NCBI GenBank assembly: GCA_021825285.1
Contig: JAKAHW010000067.1
Coordinates: forward strand, 1 to 5,775
DNA from: a bacterium
Lineage (GTDB): Bacteria; Patescibacteria; Microgenomatia; Levybacterales; GWA1-39-11
DNA length: 5,775 nt
Direction of reading: 5' to 3'
The position numbers and the translations under genes are program-made. Below, one piece after another: positions 1-5,775 of the stretch; the stretch's first letter is position 1; each line of letters begins with the position of its first letter. Under the pieces are notes generated by a model. It made no database searches, was not told the origin of the DNA, and was given only the letters and a program-made list of their open reading frames with translations.

Positions 1-9
1 ACTACGCCT

Positions 10-1812
10 TCATCGTTTTTGAAAATATAGGCGCCAGGTTTTGACGGTAAATGTTGCAATAATTGTAGATCCAATTAAAATTCCTCCTCCTAAAATTATC
101 CAAAAGAAATCGGGGAACATGGTAATCCTTACCTGTTTTTGAACCGAATTTCCGTTGAACTGAATTGTAACTTTATGTAATTCGTTTGTCAAAAATTTAG
201 TTTTTGGAAAAGAAATAAGAACTTTTTGTTCACCATAAGGAGGTATTGCGGAAACATCATAGAACCTATAACCACTAAATAACGAAGACTTGACGGTTAG
301 GACAGACGGTTCGTACCTATGGTTGCTGTTGTTTTTTATAATCGCGTAACCTTCTAGCGGGAAGAACGAAAAGGAGCTATCCGGAAATTTTTCAGAGAGC
401 TCTACTCTTCCTTGATTGTAAAATTCGTTTGGATCAGCAAAAGAGACAGATATGTCTTTTGATTCTTTATCCGTCTTATAGCCTCCTGCGGGAACAGGGT
501 ATGTGCTACTCTTTCCTTTTATCACGAAAGCTATATGGTTGTAGTCAAAACTATTGTAGTAATCCATCCCGGCAGTAGTATTGCCCCATGTAGGATCTAC
601 CATAATCCACTTTTTTTGGGTTTCAGAATAATATTCCGGCCAAGCGTGAAGCACGTCTTTAATAAGTGAAACCGGCCTTAGCTTGCTGTTCTCGGTATAT
701 GCATATCCTTCAACTGCCCGCGTTTTTATGCCTGCTGCACGGGCAAGTGCAACAAACAAGTCGGTAAATTCAAGACAAACCGCATAAGCTGGTTTTAGTA
801 AGGAATTCTTGGCGCCTAAACGTATATTTTCCGATGATACCTTGCCGTAATTATAAGAAAGCTTGGAGACTACGTATTCGTAAATCTTGTCGGGAGTTTT
901 TAAATCTTGCCCAAGTTTTTTTATTTCAGAATCTCCTACCTGCCAATAAGTATCACTATTTTTATAAGAAAGATTCGTTTTCTCACTTTTTTGAGATTCA
1001 GGGTAAACCTTGGCTATCATATCCACATCTATGGTAATTTTTGAATTTGGATTAAGTGTATATACGGCCAACCAATTTCCATCCTCATCTTCATAGACAT
1101 CGGAAGGCTGCGGCGTTATTTTTGAAATTCTTACATCCTGATATGATGTGTCAGGAGGCAAAGCCACCTCAGTCTTGACCTTAAATAAATTTGAATTTGA
1201 GAGATGATATTTTAGGTTTAATTTGTAATACTGCGCCTGGCCAAATAATACATATATTCCCGATCTTCCAATGTCCCGTTTTGAAAACGTAAATGAATTT
1301 TGTCCGACTATTTCCTTAAGAGGTTTTGTAATTGAAGGTCTTCCAAAAGATTTCGGGACAGTTAGGGTAGCATTATAGGAAAGATAATCATCAGGATTTG
1401 AAAGTCCGGGAACATCTATTTCCCAAGTATTTCCCTCTTTTTTAGCAATTTCAGGCGTATCAAAGCCTAGGGTAAATTTATTGCTCTTTCCTACTCCAAC
1501 TATTTTTTTATCAAATGTTATTTCAAGAGTTTTGGTTCCATCTTTATTGTTTGAAACGACAGTTGTGAGCGCACTTCCATCCGAATACGCAGATGCGTTC
1601 TTAATATCCTTCAAACCGGTGGTAAGACTGTATGAGGGAGTGTAAATAAAATCCTTTTTATTAGTGATTTCTATTGTTTGTGAAAAGCGTGTATTTCCGG
1701 TTTCTTGGACGGCATATGTAGTATTTGTTGAAATTTCAAAATCCGAATCTGCGTAGGTATGCTTGGGGAAAAATAAGAAAAAGAGGAGAAGAAGAATTAT
1801 CTTAAATTTCAT
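10..1812 (-). CDS. Secreted, membrane-anchored transglutaminase-like (papain-fold) protein
   Basis: This 600-residue protein is predicted to sit outside the cytoplasmic membrane. Residues 1-21 form a signal peptide (MKFK, then a Leu/Ile/Phe-rich core, then a likely cut after TYA21). Residues 22 to about 285 look like beta-rich domains without enzyme motifs. The transglutaminase-like core is at about 305-432. Its probable catalytic triad is Cys346 (in AVCLEF), His389 (in VLHAWPEYY) and Asp406 (in MVDPTWG), each in the usual family context. Cys346 is the only cysteine in the protein. Residues 450-566 look like another beta-sandwich. A membrane helix follows at about 569-590 (nt 43-108), with a short basic tail ending FQKR. 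The family includes cysteine proteases, amidases and cross-linking enzymes, so the reaction and substrate are open. The ATG start gives an intact signal peptide and overlaps the uvrA stop as ATGA, suggesting translational coupling. The leader is A-rich without a clear Shine-Dalgarno sequence. Domain class is well supported; biological role is not. Confidence 0.88.
   Translation of the reverse strand: MKFKIILLLLFFLFFPKHTYADSDFEISTNTTYAVQETGNTRFSQTIEITNKKDFIYTPSYSLTTGLKDIKNASAYSDGSALTTVVSNNKDGTKTLEITFDKKIVGVGKSNKFTLGFDTPEIAKKEGNTWEIDVPGLSNPDDYLSYNATLTVPKSFGRPSITKPLKEIVGQNSFTFSKRDIGRSGIYVLFGQAQYYKLNLKYHLSNSNLFKVKTEVALPPDTSYQDVRISKITPQPSDVYEDEDGNWLAVYTLNPNSKITIDVDMIAKVYPESQKSEKTNLSYKNSDTYWQVGDSEIKKLGQDLKTPDKIYEYVVSKLSYNYGKVSSENIRLGAKNSLLKPAYAVCLEFTDLFVALARAAGIKTRAVEGYAYTENSKLRPVSLIKDVLHAWPEYYSETQKKWIMVDPTWGNTTAGMDYYNSFDYNHIAFVIKGKSSTYPVPAGGYKTDKESKDISVSFADPNEFYNQGRVELSEKFPDSSFSFFPLEGYAIIKNNSNHRYEPSVLTVKSSLFSGYRFYDVSAIPPYGEQKVLISFPKTKFLTNELHKVTIQFNGNSVQKQVRITMFPDFFWIILGGGILIGSTIIATFTVKTWRLYFQKR
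1809..1812 (-). other. ATGA stop/start overlap joining uvrA to the transglutaminase gene
   Basis: The uvrA stop TGA (1811-1809) and the next gene's ATG (1812-1810) share bases as ATGA. Such overlaps commonly allow terminating ribosomes to restart on the downstream gene. No clear Shine-Dalgarno sequence precedes this ATG; the bases just before it are A-rich (AAAAAAAGAAATTAC). Coupled re-initiation is therefore a plausible main route to translation, which is an inference. The overlap itself is read directly from the sequence. Confidence 0.85.
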
Positions 1813-4700
1813 GTAATTTCTTTTTTTAAATAAAGGCCGGTTTGAGATGTAGAGCTTTTAGCTATTTCGGATGGTTTTCCAAACGCAACAACTTTACCTC
1901 CGTTATCTCCACCGTCAGGGCCTAAATCTATTATATAATCAGCATTCTTAATAATATCAAGATTATGTTCTATAACAACAACGGTATTTCCTTTTTCAAC
2001 CAAACGGATAAGCACATTTAAAAGCTTCTCTAAATCAGAAAAATGAAGTCCGGTTGTAGGCTCGTCAAGCAAATATAGACTTCCCCCGGCACCTTTTTTT
2101 GAGAGTTCGGATGCGAGTTTTATCCTTTGGGCTTCCCCTCCTGATAAAGTGGTTGCAGACTGGCCAAGCTTAATATATGAGAGTCCCACTTCCATCATCG
2201 TGTTTAAGCGTGAAGCAAGACCTTCGTGAAATGAGAAGAACTTACTTGCTTCTTCAACGCTCATGTCAAGGATGTCACCAATATTTTTCCCTTCAAAATC
2301 AATTTCCAGCGTATCTTTTGTGTATCTTTTTCCGTTGCATGATTCGCATTGGATGTATACGTCCGGCAAAAATTGCATCTCTATTTTGATTTGCCCTTCT
2401 CCTTCGCAAGTCTCACAGCGTCCACCCTTAACATTAAAAGAAAACCTCCCGGGCCCATAACCTCTAATCCTTGCTTCCCTTGTGTTGGCAAAAATATCCC
2501 TTATGTAATTAAACGCGCCGGTATAAGTAGCCGGATTTGACCTCGGAGTTCTTCCAATTGGGTCTTGGTCAATCATAAACACGCGCTTTATCAAATCGTC
2601 CCCGATTATTCCGTCGTGTTCTCCCGGTTTTTGTCTATGAAACGGATTCTTTCTTTGGGCAACTGCGTGAAACAAAATGTCATTTATAAGGGTTGATTTC
2701 CCGCTTCCTGAAACTCCCGTTACACATATGAATTTACCTAGCGGAAATTCTACGTCTATGTTTTTAAGGTTATTCTCTCTTGCTCCAATTATTTTCAAGG
2801 CTCCGTTTTCCTTTGATTGACCATTTCTCTTAACTTTAATTTTCTTTTTTCCCGAAAGATACACCCCGGTTATGGAGTTTGGGTCTTCTTTAATCTCAGA
2901 AATTGTGCCTTTTGAAACAATTTCCCCGCCATGTTCACCTGCTTTTGGTCCTATATCAAAAATATAATCTGATTCCTCCATTATCTCCTTATCGTGCTCG
3001 ACAACTATGACAGTATTGCCCAAATCCCTAAGCCTTTTTAAAGTATTTATGAGTTTTGAGTTGTCTCTGGGATGAAGGCCGATCGAAGGCTCATCCAGAA
3101 CGTATAAAACACCTGACAATCCGCTTCCAATTTGGGATGCGAGTCTGATTCTTTGGGCTTCTCCTCCGGCAAGTGTCTGAGCATTTCTTGAAAGAGTTAG
3201 GTAGGATAGCCCAACATCTACAAGAAATTTAATACGTAGTACTATTTCGCGCAAAATAATTCTTGCGATTTCTTTCTCTTTTGGAGTAATCTTTTCAGAA
3301 AGAGTGGAAATAAACTCAAAACATCTATCTATGCTCAAATTAGACACTTCCACAATTGATTTATCATAAATAGTTACCCCGACTGCCTCTTTTTTAAGTC
3401 TTGCTCCATGACACTCCTCACATTCGACAGTCGTCATATACTTTTCTATTTCGCGTTTAATTATTTCCGAGTCAGAAGTGTTGTATTTTTCAAGCAGAAA
3501 ATTTACAACTCCATGAAATTCTTCATAAATTTTGGTTTTTTCTCCAAACCTATTGCGCCCCGCAACTTCATACATCTTGTCGCCTGTCCCATACAAAAGT
3601 ATGTTTTTCTGGTCAAGCGTAAGATTTTTGATTGAAACGTTCATTGGTACATCGTTGTCTTCAAGAGCTTGTTTTATGGTTCTTGTTTGCCATGTTTCTT
3701 TTTCAGATATGTCCGAAAAAATTACGACTCCACCCTCGGATATCGTAAGCTCAGGAGACAAAACCCTGTCCTCATCAATTGCATAAATCACGCCTAGTCC
3801 TTTACAGTTTGGGCACGCTCCGTATGGAGAATTAAACGAGAAAATCCTTGGTTCTATTTCAGGGACTGATGTTCCGCAATTGGGACATGCAAACTTTTCA
3901 GAACAAAGCTTATCTTCCATTTCTTTCGGCTTTTCCGGAATTGAAAAGCCTTTATCGAGGATTTTTGCGACGACTACTTCTTGATTTCCCAAAGCTAAAC
4001 CTTGCTCAATACTGTCTGTAAGCCTTTTCCTCGTTTCTTCCAGATCCTTGTCTTTACCAGTTATTGTCAGCTTATCCATCACAGCCTCAATAGTATGTTT
4101 ATTCGTTTTAATCAAAACTAAATCCTCATTGAGCGCATAAATTCTTCCATCGATTCTTATCCATTGAAATCCGCGCTTGCGCAAATCTTTAAACAAATCA
4201 AGGTATTCTCCTTTTCTCCCTTTAACAATTGGGGCCAAAATCATAATTCTGGTGGGAGCTGAACTTGAAAATGTCTTAAAAATATCCTCAACTATTTTTT
4301 CTTTGGTTGTATGGGAAATTTCCGTTCCGCAATTCGGACAATGTGGGTGTCCAATTCGCGCAAACAATAATCGGAGGTAATCGTATATTTCAGTTACCGT
4401 TCCGACAGTAGACCTGGGATTGTGGGATGTCGATTTTTGGTCAATTGAAATTGATGGGGAGAGACCTTCGATAAGGTCAACATCAGGCTTTTTCATTATT
4501 CCAAGAAACTGCCTGGCGTAGCTTGATAAACTCTCTACATAACGTCGCTGTCCTTCAGCGTAAATCGTGTCAAAAGCCAAAGAGCTTTTACCGCTACCTG
4601 AAAGCCCCGTAAAAACAACCAATTTGTACTTAGGAATTTCCAAATCAATATTCTTGAGGTTATGTTCTCGTGCGCCTTTTATAATTATTTTGTCCTGCAT
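1809..4700 (-). CDS. uvrA: UvrABC system protein A (excinuclease ATPase subunit)
   Basis: UvrA is the cytoplasmic dimeric ATPase that finds distorted DNA and loads UvrB in nucleotide excision repair. At 963 residues it is full length (about 940-960 is usual). The first ABC module has Walker A GLSGSGKS at 32-39, the signature LAGGE at 510-514, Walker B with LDEP at 535-538, and the switch His569. The second has Walker A GVSGSGKS at 662-669, LSGGE at 852-856, LDEP at 878-881 and His912. Between the first Walker A and its signature lie the UvrB-binding and insertion regions (about 130-400). Cysteine pairs for zinc are intact: C121/C124, C272/C275 with C296/C299, C427/C430, and C762/C765 with C785/C788. 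The ATG start agrees with the family N-terminus ([17 protein letters not shown]). There is no clear Shine-Dalgarno sequence, but a promoter lies just upstream. The one oddity is Ala511 in place of the usual Ser in the first signature. The stop is TGA, overlapping the next gene's start. Confidence 0.98.
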   Translation of the reverse strand: MQDKIIIKGAREHNLKNIDLEIPKYKLVVFTGLSGSGKSSLAFDTIYAEGQRRYVESLSSYARQFLGIMKKPDVDLIEGLSPSISIDQKSTSHNPRSTVGTVTEIYDYLRLLFARIGHPHCPNCGTEISHTTKEKIVEDIFKTFSSSAPTRIMILAPIVKGRKGEYLDLFKDLRKRGFQWIRIDGRIYALNEDLVLIKTNKHTIEAVMDKLTITGKDKDLEETRKRLTDSIEQGLALGNQEVVVAKILDKGFSIPEKPKEMEDKLCSEKFACPNCGTSVPEIEPRIFSFNSPYGACPNCKGLGVIYAIDEDRVLSPELTISEGGVVIFSDISEKETWQTRTIKQALEDNDVPMNVSIKNLTLDQKNILLYGTGDKMYEVAGRNRFGEKTKIYEEFHGVVNFLLEKYNTSDSEIIKREIEKYMTTVECEECHGARLKKEAVGVTIYDKSIVEVSNLSIDRCFEFISTLSEKITPKEKEIARIILREIVLRIKFLVDVGLSYLTLSRNAQTLAGGEAQRIRLASQIGSGLSGVLYVLDEPSIGLHPRDNSKLINTLKRLRDLGNTVIVVEHDKEIMEESDYIFDIGPKAGEHGGEIVSKGTISEIKEDPNSITGVYLSGKKKIKVKRNGQSKENGALKIIGARENNLKNIDVEFPLGKFICVTGVSGSGKSTLINDILFHAVAQRKNPFHRQKPGEHDGIIGDDLIKRVFMIDQDPIGRTPRSNPATYTGAFNYIRDIFANTREARIRGYGPGRFSFNVKGGRCETCEGEGQIKIEMQFLPDVYIQCESCNGKRYTKDTLEIDFEGKNIGDILDMSVEEASKFFSFHEGLASRLNTMMEVGLSYIKLGQSATTLSGGEAQRIKLASELSKKGAGGSLYLLDEPTTGLHFSDLEKLLNVLIRLVEKGNTVVVIEHNLDIIKNADYIIDLGPDGGDNGGKVVAFGKPSEIAKSSTSQTGLYLKKEIT

Positions 4701-4726
4701 ATTAATAGATTAAATTTAAACGTATT

Positions 4727-4756
4727 ATTATAGCCGATAACGCATGAGGAATTCAA
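4727..4756 (-). promoter_or_regulatory. Putative sigma-70-type promoter of uvrA
   Basis: On the minus strand a perfect -10 box TATAAT lies at 4732-4727. It is preceded at 18 bases by TTGAAT at 4756-4751, which matches four of six bases of the -35 consensus. Transcription would start near 4720, leaving a leader of about 20 bases before the uvrA ATG at 4700. It sits in the only gap of any size in the window (4701-4769), between the NUDIX stop and uvrA. This suggests uvrA and the following gene can be expressed apart from uvrB. I see no SOS-like operator of the known LexA types overlapping it, although LexA sites vary by lineage. AT-rich DNA gives TATAAT matches by chance, hence moderate confidence. 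Confidence 0.6.
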
Positions 4757-4769
4757 GGAATAGTATCTG

Positions 4770-5306
4770 CTATTTATTGAAGTCGAGGCGGAGTTTGGCT
4801 TTGAAAATTGTACTTAACGTCCCGGAATGAGATATCTCACCACTTTCTACCATTTTTAAAACCTCGTCAAAAGTGCGTTTAACAATTTTAATTTCCTTCT
4901 CTCCATGCGCTACTTTTTTACATCCCAAGGCTAAAAACATATTAAATGGCGACTTGATTACCATTGTCAAAGGATGTGCTATTCCTAAATTTATCCATTT
5001 ATCAGATTGTAGGCCAATTTCTTCTAATAATTCCCGTTTTGCAGCTACAAGCGGTGTCTCATTTTCATCAACTCCTCCGGAAACCAACATTGTTTCATAA
5101 CTATCGATAGCATACATATATTCACGTATTAAACAAACTTTATTATCTTCGTCAATTGCTAATATGCTTACCCCTTGGCCATACTCAACAACTCCAAAAA
5201 TGGCATTTTCCCCATCAGAGCGCTTTACCTCATCTTCCCTGACAGTAATCCAAGGATTTTTATAAACAATTTTCGAATTCAATACTTCAAAAGGCCCCTT
5301 TTTCAT
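4770..5306 (-). CDS. NUDIX hydrolase, ADP-ribose pyrophosphatase-like
   Basis: This 178-residue cytoplasmic enzyme should hydrolyse a nucleoside diphosphate linked to another group. Its NUDIX box at residues 77-99 (nt 5010-5078) matches the superfamily pattern at every fixed position: Gly77, Glu83, then RELLEEIGL at 91-99, with the metal-binding glutamates Glu92, Glu95 and Glu96. The N-terminal part (KNPWITVREDEV, about 17-27) and the strand VCLIREYMYA (57-66) resemble ADP-sugar pyrophosphatases. However, the Pro-Ala-Gly usually found just before the box in that group is Val-Ser-Gly here, so the substrate is uncertain; ADP-ribose, another nucleotide sugar or an oxidised nucleotide are all possible. 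The length is normal. The ATG start lies 2 bases after the uvrB stop, so translation is probably coupled to uvrB; no clear Shine-Dalgarno sequence is present. The stop is TAG, 69 bases before uvrA. Its position between two repair genes hints at, but does not prove, a link to nucleotide damage. Confidence 0.93.
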   Translation of the reverse strand: MKKGPFEVLNSKIVYKNPWITVREDEVKRSDGENAIFGVVEYGQGVSILAIDEDNKVCLIREYMYAIDSYETMLVSGGVDENETPLVAAKRELLEEIGLQSDKWINLGIAHPLTMVIKSPFNMFLALGCKKVAHGEKEIKIVKRTFDEVLKMVESGEISHSGTLSTIFKAKLRLDFNK

Positions 5307-5308
5307 AA

Positions 5309-5775
5309 TTAATTTTGCTGCAGATATCTGATTTTATCACGTAAGAGAGATGCCGTTTCAAAGTCCAGTTGTTTTGCTGCCGACTTCATTTCTTTTCTCA
5401 ATTCACGTATCACTCGATCCTTTTCATCCGGAAGCAAGACCTCTTTTTTAAGCAACGGCTTCAGGTCTTCTAATACGTCTTCTCTTTCAATTAGCTTCGC
5501 ACGTATTGCTTTTTCAACAGTTTTCGGTGTAATTCCATGCTCTTTATTGTATTTGAGTTGATTTTCACGTCTTCTTTCTACCTCGGCAATTGCTTCCCTC
5601 ATCGAACCTGTTTCGTTGTCAGCGTATAAAAGTACACGTGAACCTACTCTTCGCGCAGCTCGTCCCATAATTTGTATCAAAGATGTCTTACTGCGAAGAA
5701 ATCCCTCTTTGTCAGCGTCCATTATCGCGATTAACGAAACTTCGGGCAAATCAAGGCCTTCTCGGAGCAAATTTA
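5309..5775 (-). CDS. uvrB: UvrABC system protein B, C-terminal part (gene runs off the window)
   Basis: UvrB is the helicase-like subunit that verifies damage passed on by UvrA and recruits UvrC. Only the last 154 or so residues are here, about a quarter of a usual 660-670. Reading begins mid-codon at 5775-5774, then gives [14 protein letters not shown], which is family helicase motif V; the TTG at 5770 is an internal leucine, not a start. Next come [10 protein letters not shown] and motif [14 protein letters not shown], carrying the conserved arginines. The stretch RRRENQ, then YNKEHGITP, is the typical region after the helicase core. The last 36 residues (about nt 5312-5419) form the UVR motif that contacts UvrC, with [15 protein letters not shown] as its core. 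The gene ends with TAA two bases before the NUDIX ATG. Motif VI reads QIM and ARR where well-studied homologues have QTI and ARN; the key arginines are retained, so the protein should be active. The identity is very secure. Confidence 0.97.
   Translation of the reverse strand, partial: NLLREGLDLPEVSLIAIMDADKEGFLRSKTSLIQIMGRAARRVGSRVLLYADNETGSMREAIAEVERRRENQLKYNKEHGITPKTVEKAIRAKLIEREDVLEDLKPLLKKEVLLPDEKDRVIRELRKEMKSAAKQLDFETASLLRDKIRYLQQN

Noticed and set aside
10..13. A second ATGA overlap at the end of the transglutaminase gene, suggesting another downstream gene
   Set aside because: The ATG at 13-11 is followed by AAG, GCG and then TAG, so the reading frame closes after three codons.
3408..3786. 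Plus-strand open frames opposite uvrA
   Set aside because: They are antisense to strongly conserved UvrA sequence, show no recognisable domain and lack a supporting promoter or ribosome site.
1809..4700. Alternative genetic code in which TGA is sense
   Set aside because: TGA ends both uvrA and the transglutaminase gene at the expected protein lengths, and no in-frame TGA occurs within the conserved genes.
4759..4774. A hairpin (AATAG ... CTATT) at the NUDIX stop as a transcription terminator
   Set aside because: The stem is only five weak pairs and no run of T follows on the minus strand, so it does not fit an intrinsic terminator.
4873..5100. Plus-strand open frame opposite the NUDIX gene
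   Set aside because: It lies antisense to the NUDIX box and neighbouring conserved strands and has no features of its own.
5768..5770. TTG as a start codon for a short 153-residue protein
   Set aside because: The preceding in-frame codon is AAT (Asn) and the sequence matches the internal NLLREGLD of UvrB motif V, so the TTG is an internal leucine and the gene extends past the window.
1..5775. A defence, mobile or otherwise undescribed multi-gene system
   Set aside because: All four genes belong to recognised families, and there are no direct or terminal repeats, transposase, integrase or array-like repeats visible in the window.

Overview
The window is 5,775 bases of AT-rich bacterial DNA, and all of its genes lie on the minus strand. 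Read in the direction of transcription (from high to low coordinates) the order is: the 3' end of uvrB, a small NUDIX hydrolase, a complete uvrA, and a secreted, membrane-anchored transglutaminase-like protein. The genes are tightly packed. There are 2 bases between uvrB and the NUDIX gene, 69 bases between the NUDIX gene and uvrA, and a 4-base ATGA stop/start overlap between uvrA and the transglutaminase gene. No RNA gene, CRISPR array, insertion sequence or repeat family is visible, and no stretch over 300 bases lacks a gene.

The organism cannot be named from this window. AT richness, compact coding, the lack of a clear Shine-Dalgarno sequence before any of the three visible starts, and a surface protein with a signal peptide, a transglutaminase core and a C-terminal membrane anchor would all suit a candidate-phyla-radiation (Patescibacteria, for example Microgenomates-like) genome, but this is inference. 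TGA is used as a true stop at the ends of uvrA and the transglutaminase gene. That argues against lineages that read TGA as glycine or tryptophan.

Functionally, UvrA and UvrB are the damage-recognition and verification subunits of bacterial nucleotide excision repair. The NUDIX enzyme between them has an intact catalytic box and most resembles the ADP-ribose pyrophosphatase side of the superfamily, though its substrate is unproven. A good sigma-70-like promoter (TTGAAT, 18 bases, TATAAT) lies in the only real gap, just before uvrA. uvrA and the transglutaminase gene therefore probably form their own transcript, with or without read-through from uvrB. The transglutaminase is predicted to work outside the membrane and has no obvious link to DNA repair, so its coupling to uvrA is the least expected feature of the layout.

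Most of the window is ordinary housekeeping sequence. The points worth a second look are the composition of the gene cluster, the LAGGE variant of the first UvrA ABC signature, the starts without Shine-Dalgarno sequences, and the single-cysteine surface transglutaminase. I found no evidence of a novel defence or mobile system.
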